Shown here in pieces: positions 1 through 12,300 of a DNA stretch of 64,000 nt (position 1 is the stretch's first letter; each line of letters starts with the position of its first letter). A model generated the notes under the pieces. The model worked only from the letters and a program-made list of their open reading frames with translations, was not told the origin of the DNA and did no database searches. A program made the position numbers and the translations under genes. This stretch comes from Eucommia ulmoides (lineage: Eukaryota > Streptophyta > Magnoliopsida > Garryales > Eucommiaceae). The stretch is taken from NCBI GenBank assembly GCA_016647705.1, contig CM028328.1:12084614-12148613 (forward strand). Reading direction: 5' to 3'.

Positions 1-1280
1 CTGGAGAAGGGATGTCTAGGAGGAAGCACATAGTTCAGCATACGCAATGCATCCAGGCAATACCAAATGTATTGCGTTTTGCAAAAACATTATTGGTGGA
101 TCGGAATGAAATGGGAAATCGCAGAATTTGTTACTAGGTGTCTTGTTTGTCCGTAAGTTAAGATTAAGCACCAAAGTTCAGGTGAGTTATTGTAGCCTTT
201 ACTTATTTCAGAGTGGAAATGGGAGCATATCACGATAGATTTCATTTCAGGATTACCCATACTTAATAAGGGGCATTATTCTATTTGGGATGATCGTTTA
301 TAGGCCTACCGAATTTGCTCATTTTCTGGCCGTAAGAACGACGTACTCTCTCGATAAGTATGCCCAACTATATATTGATGAGATTGTTAGATTGTATGGC
401 GCACAGGGTTCTATAGTATCGGTTAGAGATTCGAGATTTACTTCGAGGTTTTGGCTGAGTCTCCAGACTGCTTTGGGTACTGAGCTGAAATTTAGTACCG
501 CTTTCCATCCTTAGACGAACGAACAATCAGAGCATACAATTCAGATATTAAAAGATATGTTGAGGGGATGTGTTCTGGAATTTCCTGGTAGTTGGGATGA
601 TCATCTGACATTAATGGAATTTGCCTACAACAACAGTTACCATTCGACAATCGAGATAGCCCTGTATGGAGCGTTGTATGGTAGGAGATAACCCCAGTCT
701 ATTGGACTGATGTAGGAGAAAAGAAATTACTGATGCCGGATATCGCCCAAATGACAGTAGATGGAATCAAGGTGATTCGATATAAATTAATATTCGCTCA
801 AAGTCGACAAAAGAGTTATGCAGACAAGTGTCGACGGGAGTTGGAGTTGGAGATGGGAGATCATGTGTTTTGCATATTTCTCTATGGGAAGGCATAATGA
901 GGTTCAGGAAGAAAGGGAAGTTAAGTCCAAGGGTACATCGGACCATATGAAATTTTAGATCGGGTTGGCATGAGAGCGTATAGACTTGCGTTACTGCCAG
1001 AGTTATCTCGACTACATGACGTTTTCTATGTATTGATGCTCTGAAAATATGTGCCAGACCTTTCTCATGTGTTGACTTCGTAGCCGATCAAGTTGGAAAC
1101 AAATTTGACCTACGTTGAGGAGTCAGTCCAAATCCTAAGCAGTAAAGACCAGGTGTTGCGAACGAAAATGATTCCTTTAGTCGAGATGTTATGGCACAGT
1201 CATGCAGTGGATGATGTGTCATGAGAGCGAAAAGACGAGATGAGGAATAGATACCCACATTTATTCGACTAAGATAATAA
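1..1280 (+). pseudogene. Ty3/gypsy chromovirus integrase and chromodomain remnant
   Basis: This is the C-terminal part of a retrotransposon polyprotein, broken by stops and frameshifts; its upstream part lies outside the window. Translated pieces show the integrase zinc-binding end (HYWWIG..., CLVC near 50-150), the core around 290-514 (phrases KYAQLYIDEIVRLYG, FTSRFW, ELKFSTAFHP) and a C-terminal chromodomain-like segment near 1120-1260 (VLRTKMIPLVEMLW, HAVDD). An intact integrase would insert the cDNA copy, and chromodomains of this clade target chromatin. The second catalytic Asp survives in a shortened context (VRDSRFTS). Stops such as TAG where CAG is expected after FHP fit C-to-T decay. 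The order of domains, the following polypurine tract and LTR fix the plus orientation. The phrases match the Tekay/Del type of plant chromovirus; that placement is from family knowledge. Confidence 0.85.
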
Positions 1281-1303
1281 AATTTCGGGACGAAATTTCT
1301 TCT

Positions 1304-1316
1304 AGGAGGAAAGGGT
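1304..1316 (+). other. Polypurine tract of the first gypsy element
   Basis: AGGAGGAAAGGGT lies directly before the TGTAAGACC start of the LTR. A purine run at this place primes plus-strand DNA synthesis in LTR retrotransposons. Element A has the matching tract at 25303-25316. Confidence 0.75.
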
Positions 1317-1929
1317 TGTAAGACCTCAATCGTAGCATGTACGTCATTTTAGTTGCATTTTAGAATAACTGAAAAAATTCGGGGTGAAATTGGGTCAATA
1401 AAAATTCAAATTAAAAATCTAGAGGTCAATTCGCAAATTTAGAAACATTAAATCCAAACTTTAGGGGGTAAAATTGACATTTAACTTTTAATTGAAACTT
1501 AAAGGGGGTGAAATTGCAAATCTTAGAAACTTTTAAAAATTGAAATTCATTAAAATTAAGATTTAAAGGAAGTTGGGAGAGGAAAGAGTAATTAATTAAA
1601 AAGTTTATTATATATATATACCTATGTGTTCGGACGTGCAAACCACCGACAAGAAATGGAGAGAGCAGCGACATGGCACGCCTGGATGAATTGAACCCAC
1701 TACGTATATGTAATATATAGATCTTCATGCATGTGTACTGAACAAGAAAATCTCATCAGATCTGAAATTACAAAGGAAATCAGGAAATAGAGATAAAGGA
1801 TTCGATGGTGGTGGGTTTCGGATCACAGCCGTTACTCCGGCGGAGGTGCGGTATGTGTGCTGTTCGATCGCTGTTGTGGTGTCGTTGGTGGGCGTCGTTG
1901 TTGGTCCGGTGGGCGTGTCATCCCTGTCT

Positions 1930-2400
1930 CTCCGGTTGGGTAAGTGGAGTGTGTGTGTGTGTTAGTTGTAAACTAGGAACAAGAAACAGATGAGAGAGAG
2001 ATGGAGGTCGACAGTGGGCTCCGGTTGTGCGTGTGTGTGTCCGTCCGTTCAGTTGGTGGTGTGTCTGTGTCGCCGGCGAAGTGAGCGTTGTTCGGACGAC
2101 CGTTGTTCAGAGAGTGGGTGTATAGCTGTGTGCATGTGTGTGTCGGGTCGTGGGTGCTCTGTTTTCTAGCAGTGCACGTAGGTGTATGTGTTTCGGCGTG
2201 TGTGGGCATGTGGTTCAGACACGTGTGTGTGTGTTCGTCGACTTCGTGTATGTATTGGGTGGTCGGCCGGGGGTCATGGGTCGCCGTGGCGGGGTGTGTT
2301 CGGCCGTCGATTTTTGGTGGGTGGGTATGCCGTTCGGTTTTCAAGTTAGTGTATGTGTGTGTCGGTTTTGTTCGGTCGGCTGCTGTGTGGGTCTCCGTTT
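1930..2400 (+). repeat. GT-rich (TGTGTG) tract inside LTR
   Basis: Degenerate runs of TGTGTGT and GTGTGTCGG fill this part of the LTR. LTR B shows the same composition in its sense strand (CA-rich on the plus strand at 34900-35290), and LTR A a shorter version near 24640-24710. The strong strand bias creates long spurious open frames on both strands. Confidence 0.7.
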
Positions 2401-3305
2401 TGGTCCGACAGAGCGGCTGTTGGGTGTATGAGGGTGGTTGCCGACGGGTGGTGCGTGGCTGGCCGGTAAAAGCCAAAACAGAACAGAAATGGAAAGAAAA
2501 AAAAAAAAAAAAAGGAATTACACAAACCACCCCATTGAAAAATCAAAAACCCATCTCGTGGTCACCAAACGATTCGAAAACAGGTGAAATTTCAATCAAT
2601 TAATAATTTTCGTTAAACTAAATTTTATTTAGCGTTACAAATTCCAAAATCGTAACAATTTCCTAACGATTAATTAATTTTAATTACGTGGTACATAAAA
2701 TAGTAACGATTTGGAACATAGGGTCTGCATTGCATGATTCAGATGTTTTAGATAAGATATTAATTTAGGCTCTGTTGCTATTAGGCTCGCAGGCACCGGT
2801 GTCCCGATAGGGTGTGGTCAGTGAAGGTTTTGGAGAGCGGTTAACGAGATGAGTGTACTGTCTTCTTGCCAAACTATTTTTCTATGAATATATATGATGA
2901 AATATGTGATTATTTAAACTGTATGAATTTATAAATGATATAGATCAAGCAGAATTTGAGTGAGTTGGTAAATTGGATTTTTCGGAAGATTTCGATAGTT
3001 TTCAAAAAGAAGTTGAAAATGATTTTTTGTTGGATTTGGTGAAATTAGATGGTGTTTTTAAAAAGAGAATAGAAAACATCTATTTTTCTAAGAAAAGTCT
3101 GGTTTTCTAAAAATAAAGGGTGAAAAAGTGGTTTTGATAAAATCGGACATTTTCTTTAAAAGAAAGTGTGAAATATGATTTTTGGATTTAAAAGTTGGTT
3201 TTGAGGAAAAGAGGTAGACGTGGTGATTTGACGATGTTGAGTAGACGATATTTATTGAGTTGTGATTCGATGATGCCGTATTTGATTTTGACGATACCAT
3301 GGTTG

Positions 3306-3463
3306 TTCTCCCCGAAAGGGGTGTGGATTATATTTCTCTCCGTAAGGGATGTGGATTATATTTCTCCCCGTAAGGGGTGTGGATTCTTCCCATGGGATAT
3401 AGATGTTTCTCCCCATAAGGGGCTGTGGATTATATTTCTCCCCAAAAAGGGGTATGGATATTT
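3306..3463 (+). repeat. 28-bp tandem repeat, about 5 units, in LTR
   Basis: Units begin near 3306, 3334, 3362, 3407 and 3436. Each has the core TTCTCCCCGTAAGGGG, followed by TGTGGATTATA in most. CCCC and GGGG within a unit could pair as a small hairpin. One unit carries an extra segment of about 17 bp. The array lies just before a conserved anchor (GGTACCGTTG then GATCGTGAGGTT at 3490-3524). Confidence 0.8.
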
Positions 3464-4105
3464 CGTAGGAAGGCATTCCTACGAATGTTACGGTACCGTT
3501 GTAACTCCCGATCGTGAGGTTAAAACGATCACTATGGCTAGCCTGTGTGTGTTGTGGTGGTTTGAGATGTGATATTTTACTTATATTGGGTGATTTATTA
3601 TTTATTATGGTGATTGGTATTATTTTACTAGATGGGTTGGAATGGAACTTATATTTATTACTTTATTTTCACTGCTTATATTATGGAGAATTTTACTAGT
3701 TACGTGCTGGTTCTATACTTAACGCTTGATCTATTTAGATGTTATAGAATGATTTATTATTACAAAATATTTTTACTAAGAAGGCAATACACTTGCAGGT
3801 AAAATAGCTAGAAGTCAGTCGGTCCCTTACTGGCGCTAGATAGAGTTATGCGGGTCATGCGAAGGAGTCATTTGAAGAAAATTTTGGAGACGAGATATCA
3901 GGAATGAAATCTAAGTGAGGTTCAGGGGATTTGTTTGATTGTATTTGTGTTCGGGACAGTGTATCCCTATCAGAAGGGACTATTATATGTGTTGTATAGA
4001 TTTACACTTTTGTTATTGACGTATTGAGGTTGACTAGTCAGTCGGGAGATGTCATGACTATGTCACGCCGGCCCCACATGACAAGTGTCCGGGGTGGGGT
4101 GTGAC

Positions 4106-4624
4106 GTGGTGTATCACTGAGTAGATAAATTTTATGGCTCATTCCTATGATATAACAATGATATCTGCAATATGGTTAAGGATAAGTATAACTTTTAATG
4201 ATTTTTATATCTTGAAAAATTTCAAGTGGGGTATAGCAAAATACTCTTTATAGAATATCACCTATATGAGTGAGAATTGAGCCGATTCTGATAGAACAAA
4301 AAAATGCTAAATTCTCTAGAAGCACTCATGAAGTACCAAGGTCTTCAAGGCCAAAATGAACGTAACCATAGAACGAAAAGTGTCTAGATAATAACTATGT
4401 AGTGTCTATTGTTTTGATTTACACGAAAGGCCAAACTGTTCAAGACATTATGTTACTGGTTAGCTGAGTAAATCTGATGGATTCTTACTAAGAAAGATTC
4501 AAGGCCAAACGCTATCTGTTTTGAAGTGGTTATTTTCTTTTTGAGTTATCTCTCTCTCTCTCTCTCTTTGAGTCTGCATTTCATATGTATGTTTATCCAA
4601 TCAATTTTCATTCATGTGGGGGAC
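4106..4624 (+). repeat. 3' non-coding part of an older copia-like element
   Basis: No reading frame is kept. The text (TATAGCAAAATACTC, AACTGTTCAAGACATT) and its end in CATGTGGGGGAC resemble, from memory of plant repeats, the stretch before the 3' LTR of some copia elements. CATGTGGGGGAC (4613-4624) would be the polypurine tract. A (CT)n run lies at 4549-4567. The gypsy LTR ending at 4105 seems to have inserted into this older element or replaced its upstream part. Confidence 0.4.
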
Positions 4625-5643
4625 TGTTATATTAAATTATTTTTTGGGTATTTTGTGACCCAAATATTTGTAAGACTCAACAATAAATTAGGATATATAA
4701 ATATACTAATATGTTCTGTTTGGTGAGGAGAGGAATATAGTATATTTATTTGTGTAAAATCATTTAAGAGATGAATTAAAATAATTAATTAAAATACCCA
4801 CTTGAAGACATTAATTGATGTATAGTATGGGTTATCCGACATATGTAACCTAATAAGATGAAAAGTTATTAATTAAGATTCGAGATACCTCTTGTAGGTA
4901 AGCCCTCTAGGGCATCAAATGATATGTATAGAAAAAAGGCTAAAGGCTATAAAATAAATAAAGCCTCACACGTGCACGCGCCACCACCGCCGACTGACTG
5001 ACCGACCGCCCGGCAGGGCCGGGTGGGGCCAAGGCTGGGCTTAGGTCCGGGTCTTGGGTTTTGAGGTTTTGTGGCTCTTGGGGAATACTTGTCTTGGACT
5101 TGATATGTTTTGTATCAAATTCAAAAAATTCCAAGCTAAATAGTCAAATATAGCCTAAAGTATGTATTGCAGGTTTTATAACTTGCAAGAAGTTATAAAC
5201 CTGAAGGGTGTATCTTCAGGTATGTAACTGCTGAGAGTTACAAAAACCTGAAGACTTTTCAGGTGTGTCACTGCAAGGTGATTAGTGCAATCCATTGAAT
5301 ATCTTAACACTAAGCCTTCTTCAGGTTTATTTTTGCCCCTATAAAAGGGCATATATTTCTCAGCATTAGGCATCCCATAAGATGCATTGCATTCTGTTTT
5401 CCTGTCTACATTGTTCTTGTTTTTTAGAGTATTCTTGAGAGAGTTATATACTTTCCTGTTCATCCGGCTTCTGGTTTCTAGTGCTGGTACCAATAGCAGT
5501 GTGATCGTTATATCTTGGGAGGCAATTCTCATTCAACCCTAAGTACCTAGTGGGGGAAAAATTTGTTTTACGGACAAATCGCCAAACGATTGACTCGATC
5601 TTTTATTCCGGTATTTCTGTTTCTGTTTCTCATTATTACGCAG
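4625..5643 (+). repeat. Putative LTR of the copia-like element
   Basis: It starts TGTTATATTAAATT directly after the purine tract. A TATA-like box (CCCCTATAAAAGGG) lies near 5336-5349, and leader-like sequence follows (TTCTTGAGAGAGTTATATAC). The end near 5643 (TTATTACGCA) is a guess. Inside is an inverted repeat at 5171-5202 (AGGTTTTATAACTT and AAGTTATAAACCT) followed by alternating CCTGAAG and CTTCAGG motifs to about 5262. The short open frames here are not supported as genes. Confidence 0.4.
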
Positions 5644-7852
5644 TAAGTAATCTGTTTCGGTTTGTTATTATTATTTTACAGCAAGTTTTTCTTCTTTCTG
5701 TTTTACTATTTTTAAAATTGTAATACTTTTCTTATAATGTTATCTGGAATGTTTATGTAATAACGAAATCAGAACTGTTTCTTCTTTTTGTTTATTTTCC
5801 ATTTAATAATTGATTAAATAATTAATTGTTTAATTATTTAATTAATTTCTTATGAAATTTACCGACAAAATCATATCGATTAAATAATCTATCTAATATT
5901 CCTGAGTAGTTCTAAATTATATTTGAGGAAATTGTTTTACACGGATTCAAATTAAACAGGAAATGTAAAGCAACATAATTATGAAATATATGATCCCTAA
6001 TTCCTGACTCGGCTTCCGTAATCATCAATTAAATTTAATATTTTCCCCTAAGATTTAACAATCTAAATCCAAATTTAATCTTTACTATAGAAAAAAAATA
6101 ATTGAAAATTAATTATTACAATCCGATCCTTGTGGTTCGACATTGTTCTCTAACACCATACTACATGAATATCACATTATCGAAATAATAATACTATATT
6201 TGAGGAATCATTTATCATCATGTTAACCTTCTAGGAATATAAGTCGAAGCAACATGTTGAAATAATATTTTCCAACGTGGCTACAAAAATAATTTCAAAT
6301 AAATAAAATTTAATTTTGATTATTTTTTGGAACAACGTTCAAGTATCTATATATCAGGATAATAAGTAATCATATAAGAAACAAGGCCTTTTAAGACATA
6401 CGTATATTTTGCAGTTCAATAATTGTCGTATATGAGACAAAAATGACAATTTAGAAAAACGTCATTTGTAATGGAGGTCACATCGATTTTTGTTAAAGGT
6501 TGAGCTTAAAAATGTTGGTTATTTCCATTATTTTTTTTGTATTTTCGCGCTAACGTATAAACAATAACTCTAAACCACCCTTGATCATGATAAGCTAAAA
6601 AAATGGTGGTTTGCAATGTTGTTTATACTATAATTGCCTTAAATAGTACAATTAAACAAACGAGTTTTCCTCATCTTCTTTATTTTCTGTGAGGTGCGTA
6701 TGATCTTCATACTTGAGGTATTGGGTATCACATATGTGTGTTCCTATACTTTGATAATGCTATCATATTCTTGTTACAAAGCTTTAAAGGTATTCATATT
6801 TTTGCTATTCGGTGTGCTTCTCTAAAATTTGATTTTCAATTAACTGTATTTTTTCTTGAGTTCTTCCTGCTCATTGTCCACTAGAGGATGTTGATGTTGT
6901 TGAGTGATGTTGTAAACACTCATTTATATTTTGGATATTGTTTTCTCATTTTAAAGCTTAGTGCTTTTCGCTGACAATTTTGTGATGTTTTTTTTTTTTT
7001 TTTTTTGTCTCAAAGAATGATTTAAATCGTCGATATCTGAGTTTTTCTTTTGCATTGTTGTTGTCAGATTTGCGACATTTCCTGATATGATTTAATATTC
7101 TCTGTCTTTTTTCCATTTTTTTCGTCTATATTCCCTTTTGCATTTCGGCCAGTTAACCATAAATATCTCCAATAGCCACTCATTGTGTCGAAGATATTCC
7201 CACAATGTCGACTAATTGTGTAAAATCTGTCCCAAATTAAATAACGATGCATTTGGTACCTTGTTGCAATCAACTTGAGGTTAACTCACCAAAGGGGCGA
7301 TGCAATCTTTTGTAATTTTTAAAATTACAGATGTGATATTCAGATCCTCTTCTTTGACTGGATTTTTTCTTTGATCCTCCCTTTTTGTCGTGATGCTGGT
7401 GTTTTCTAAACAACTAAACTGTTGGTAGTTTGCGGCTTGGAGGAGACACCCAGTTGTATCGCATGCAAAAAAGAATCAAGTGAATTCTTGGTAACCTGAG
7501 CATAGATTGAAAATATATGTTAAATATTTATAGAGTTAATATTCAATTGCTAGTCATACTATATTGGTTGTCAAAAAATGATATTGGGACTACTTGATCA
7601 TTTAGTAGCTTCCCCATGAAATATTCTCCAATTTCTTGGGCATATATTGACAAACACCACTATTGGATTCTAGGGATAGCAAATTTGCTACCTTGAACAG
7701 GGTTTATCAATTTTGAACGCTCGCACAGCCAATACCGAAAGAATAAAATCAATAAGCTTATGCGAAATATAGTATGTTGAATAGAGTAATGCATTATTAA
7801 ATGTTCCGTGACACATGATCTGTTGTGAATGTTCATACAAGCACATTCCATA
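5644..7852. other. AT-rich intergenic stretch, no gene recognised
   Basis: Both strands were checked and no convincing coding region was found; the few open frames (for example 7064-7273 and 7660-7936, minus) are short and match nothing I know. AAT/TTA-rich runs occur at 5800-5850 and an oligo-T run at 6989-7006. A phrase near 6122-6150 (CCTTGTGGTTCGACA) resembles ends of old LTR elements but cannot be placed. Confidence 0.5.
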
Positions 7853-8460
7853 GTGGTAACCGTTTTTGTTCTCATCCCAGCAATAGGATGAGAATGGAAT
7901 GAGAATTTTATTTTCTTCTTGAGAGTAGAATCGCATTTGGCAATGATAATTTTTTTTCTTGTTTTGGGAACAGAATCGCGTTTGGTAACGATTTTATCCT
8001 AAAACTATTTTTTTTTTTTTATTTTAAGTTTTTTTTTTTTTTAGTGTTTTGGCCGGACGGCGGCGGTGACAGCGGCCGAACGATGACCGGCGGGTGGGTG
8101 ACGGTGGCCGGATGGTCGGCGACTGATAGTGGCCAGCAGGCAGCGCAAGAAGTTGCCGGACGGTAGGTGACCGGCGACGGTTGTCGGAGACGGCGGCGAT
8201 GGTGGCCGGCAACGGCGATGACGGTCGGTCAGCGGATGAACAGTGACAACGGTTTTGGAAATGGGATGAGAATAATGAGAAACATTTTTTTTTTTTTTTT
8301 TGTTTCGCATTTCTTAAGAAAAAAGTAAGCATAATTTTCAAATGGAAATGGAATGAGAACGGGAACAAAAATCACCAAACGCTATTCCCCAACAGAAATC
8401 CCAAAAATCTGGGAATGGGATGAGAATTTCTGGGATGGAAACGGTTACCAAACGGGGCCT
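7853..8460. mobile_element. Terminal-inverted-repeat element with GC-rich core
   Basis: The left end GGTAACCGTTT...TCTCATCCCA is repeated in reverse at the right end (TGGGATGGAAACGGTTACC, to about 8450, then AAACGGGGCC). Internal parts also mirror each other (ATGAGAATGGAATGAGAA against GGAATGAGAACG). Two oligo-T runs (8009-8042, 8287-8301) flank a core (8050-8240) rich in GGCCGG, GGCGAC and GACGG. It looks like a non-autonomous DNA transposon. The left tip lacks the GGCCCCGTTT present at the right, so it may be trimmed. No clear target duplication was found. The open frames 8024-8368 (minus) are low-complexity. Confidence 0.55.
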
Positions 8461-9130
8461 TAGGTTCTTAGTAGGACTTATTGAGATTTGTATCCAACTC
8501 TATATGATTGGCCTCGATCCAATAATACTTGGACATTTATTAAATGCCCTCAACATACTGTACTAATCGTTTAGACACTTGTTGTTCTGTCGTGGTGCAA
8601 TCATAGTAAACGAACAATGTCTTTAGTGTCGCGGACATTGTTCTTGGTTATTTTTTCTCAATTAACGACTTTAGAAATTTCATACTAAACTCCCAGGGTT
8701 GATAGGTGATGCTACTTAAAAGTATGAATCATCTTGGTAGGATGACTTGGATCACTGGTCCTTCCCTAATTTAAGGTCGAATATTGGTTGTGCATCAAGT
8801 GGTCCAATTTTAACAAACTTGTCACCCAACTTAAATGCCATCTTTGTTGGGTTGTAACTTAATATAACCCTCTCAATGAAACTATCGTTCTTTGGATACT
8901 TTCTATTGTTACGTGATCAACCTTGAAAGATTAAAACAACTTTGGAAAAGGAGTTTTCAATAGCGATAACTTGTGACGCACTTGTAGTTTGCAAACTTTT
9001 ACCAACTTGTAGCATTATTTAAGGTTTGACTGGTACAGATGCTATTAGGTTTGGCTCTGACTTTCTTATCTCGTTTTTCATTTATCGTCAGTTGTATCAA
9101 AATGTAATTTTTTTTCCAGTTAGTGAACGG
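8461..9130. other. Intergenic, no gene recognised
   Basis: The base composition is a little more even than around it, as in a worn-out coding region, but the translated pieces on the minus strand are broken by stops and I do not recognise them. Confidence 0.4.
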
Positions 9131-9224
9131 TTACTAATAAATAAGTATATGTAATGCAACCATGGGTAATAGGTGACAAAGAATATTCACTAATAAAACG
9201 GTAATATGCGTGACAGTAAAGCCA

Positions 9225-9238
9225 TGTCCAATTGAATG

Positions 9239-9282
<44 letters not shown>

Positions 9283-9560
9283 CTTCCATTTCTAAGGTGT
9301 TTAATATTAGTGAATGTTCAATGCCATCCACCAAGAGTAATAATAACACAAGAATACATAACCTTATATAGTGAATGTTTAGTATTGGTGAATGTTTCAG
9401 CACCATGTACTTGGTGATTCGTATTAGTAAATGATGACAATGAATGTCACCATCTCCATGATTAGCGAACATTCAATGCAAGTGAACAACATTAATTGAT
9501 GAATGTTTATTAACTTGATGAACACAAGTAAATATTAGTGAATGTCAACAGGGAGGGGAT
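9225..9560. repeat. GTGAATGTT motif cluster with (TA)n
   Basis: A (TA)19 run at 9242-9279 is followed by many copies of (T)TAGTGAATGTT and its reverse (AACATTCA), about every 20-60 bp to 9547. Further copies occur near 9665-9690. The spacing is irregular, so this is a degenerate motif cluster and not a clean tandem repeat. Confidence 0.55.
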
Positions 9561-11880
9561 GAGATTACATAATTTTTATGTAGTAAAGATTTAATCATTA
9601 GAGATTTCAGTATTAGAGTTTAGTAACATAGACAATACAAATGGAACAATCCATAAATAGAGATATATTATTAGTGAACATTCACTAAATCTGAGTAACT
9701 AGTACATGACTAGTGTAATTGTAAAGGTTCACTAAAGTGTTGTAAGTGTTTGTGAAAATCGCTAGATTTATATCATGAACAACAATATTAACTCAACTAA
9801 CAATGATTGGCATCAAAATACATGAAAATTGCGAACACAGGCACAATACAATCACTAAACAAATAGTAACAAAAATAATTGTCATTTTACTTCATGGACT
9901 ATCGTTATTTTTCTTGATTTTAACATTTTAATTCTCTTTGTTTTTGCCATGATTCTAATTTTCTCTAGAATATAACGGTTTGATAGGCAGCAATTGTACA
10001 TAATAAAGTATAACATAGCAGCGTATTTGCTAAGTTTTTTCAATTTGGTTATTGTAGGAAAGTGGTGGTATCTCCATATAATAGGAAATTGTCCATCAAA
10101 TCAAATTGCCACTTAATGGCTAATGAACGTACACTTTAAAATAAGATAAAAATAAAAAAATAAAAAAATCAATATGGATATTACAATATAGAGGATGACA
10201 TGTAGATACAAATTTAAACCATAGTGAACATTTACAATATCAATTGTTTTGACAGTGTTTATTTCCACAATTGATGGTTATAGAGGATGTGAAATTTGAC
10301 GGTTTGTGTGGAAAGAGTGATATCAAATATAAATTAGATGACATGTAAGGATAATAGTATAAAAAATTGAAGAATTATTAATTCAATGAACATTATTTAA
10401 GGACTAAACGCTAATGTTTAGTAACTCCGGGCATATTTATGGAATTACTACTTATGAGGATTATATAATAAAAAATGCATAATATATATTTAATTCAATA
10501 AAAATAAAAATATAGTAATAATTTCAAATATATGTAATATATTTCAATTATATATCATCCTTCGTAAAAGTAAGTACTAGATTCCCACTCATTTTAAATG
10601 TAAATTTGAGTCACGTCAATTGGGCTTATGTCATAATTTGTTTTGACGAATTTGGCTCGGTGGAATTTCTTTACATTTACTAACTCTTTTCTTCTATTTT
10701 TTTTTGTTTTGTTTTATTTTCTTTTTCTTTTTCTTTTTTATAATTTTTTTTAGTTTAGTCTTTTTACATCTTTTTTTATGGTTCATATTTATTTTTTTTC
10801 TATTATCTTTTTTCCCCTATTTTGCATTTCCTACTTTTATTATTTAGATATTCTTTGTCACTATTGGGTTCAAAAAATATAAACAAAAATTTAATATAAA
10901 AAAATAGAAAAAAACAAATACTAATGTATATAAATTAAAAATAATAATCAAAAGTGACAAATTAGAAAGAAAAAAATCAAAATAAAAATAGAAAATAGAA
11001 AAGTAAACAAATAAATCAAAAGAAATTGAGAAAATTGAAGAAATAAATTCTATCTCCTATTATTAAGATGGCGAAGACTTAAATTATCACTATATTTATT
11101 TATTTCTTTAAAAATAAAAATAAAGATATCGAAATCAAGAAACATAAAATAATAAGAAAAACGAAAATTAAAATAGAGAACTAGTAAACAAAAAATAAAA
11201 ACTCAAAACAAAAAGTAAAAACATAAAACAAAATAACATAAAACTGGAAATTAAAAATGAGATGTTGAAAGAAAAAATGAAAATCAAAAAGGCTTAAAAA
11301 GAGACAAAACAAAAATCAGAAAGCAAAGGATTTAAAATAGAAAATATAAAAATATAAAATATAAATATAAATATAACACAAAATAAAAAATAAATAAAAA
11401 TTAGTGATTAAAATTAATTATTAAAATTGATGAGGTATTAAAATTAATTATTGAAATTGATGGGGGATTTCCTGACCAATTCCAGAAGCGGCCACATGTA
11501 AGAATTAACTCATGTGCTAGGCACATGAGCTCTAACACACGTGCTAGGCACGGGGAATAAAAATCACAATTAGTAACCGAAGATATTGCTCGCAGTATAA
11601 TAAAATTTACTTTTAAGGGTATTAAATCGGTCCTAACATATACAATTTTGAAGCGTATTAAGTATTGAGATAATTAAAAAGTGTCCCATAAAATGTTGTC
11701 CTAATAACTTATAAGGACAATTATTTTGTCACATTAGTTTATATTTATTAGGATAATTTTTCATTCTTTATTATATATTTTTTAAACTGTGTATTGTTAA
11801 TATTATGAGAACATTATGATTTAATGTCTCAACAAGAATTTAAAAAGACGTTATCTACAAATTGTCTCTAAAAATGTTGT
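9561..11880. other. AT-rich low-complexity intergenic DNA
   Basis: No gene is visible. From 10660 to 10850 the plus strand is T-rich, and from 10870 to 11470 it is A-rich (AAAATAAAAA types), which could be an old inverted arrangement or plain low complexity. ACATGAGCTCTAAC and GTGCTAGGCAC form small repeats near 11500-11550. Confidence 0.45.
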
Positions 11881-11905
11881 CTTAATATGTAATTTTGTTG
11901 TAGTG
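11800..11905. mobile_element. One end of a CACTA-like non-autonomous element
   Basis: Read on the minus strand, 11905 starts CACTACAACAAAATTAC, the typical tip of CACTA-type transposons, followed by sub-terminal AAGACAAC/AGACAATTT motifs. The opposite tip was not found upstream, so the extent is unknown. Confidence 0.3.
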
Positions 11906-12300
11906 CTGATACTCAAGGAGATTATAAAGGACATGAAATCACCAAGCAAGGTGATTTTTGGCTCGGCGATATAAGCTCCGATTACATCATGAACTCATCC
12001 TCGGGGTCACCGAGGAATATTTTATGTTATGCCGAGCACAGGGCGTGTCTCATGCTCGGTAACGATTATAAGTTACCGTTATTTATGAAATTGATGGTTA
12101 TGATTTGAATGTAAAGATCTATTACTGCCATATTCGATTAAATACCAGAAGAATGAGGCTAGCCAGACATCTTCATTAATTCCTGGTTGTTACTTTGCTA
12201 AAATATTTTCAGAAAACTCTACTGCTCAAACCGGAGGTGCAACGCTGACAATTCCACATGCGATGAATTGTTTTACAAGAACAAAAACTTAAGGAAGATC
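11906..12300. repeat. LTR-like fragment with GCTCGG/CCGAGC motifs
   Basis: Short complementary motifs (GGCTCGGCGAT, GCCGAGCACA, TGCTCGGTAACG, with TTACCG) and a promoter-like, then leader-like, composition suggest a piece of an LTR. No partner copy or coding part lies nearby, so the family cannot be named. Confidence 0.25.

Larger units (their letters stand above)
1317..4105 (+). repeat. 3' LTR of chromovirus, about 2.8 kb
   Basis: The LTR begins TGTAAGACCTCAATCG just after the polypurine tract and ends GGGGTGTGACG, where the family end is GGGTGTGACA. The same two ends, in reverse, bound the LTRs at 22698-25302 and 33084-36282, so the limits are supported by comparison. Inside are a GT-rich tract (1930-2400), an oligo-A run (2492-2513) and a 28-bp tandem array (3306-3463). 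Open frames in the GT-rich part (1805-2603) are low-complexity and not genes. Confidence 0.8.

Noticed and set aside
1805-2603. Overlapping open frames on both strands
   Set aside because: They lie in the GT-rich tract of the LTR, where biased sequence gives stop-free frames; no domain or normal composition is seen.
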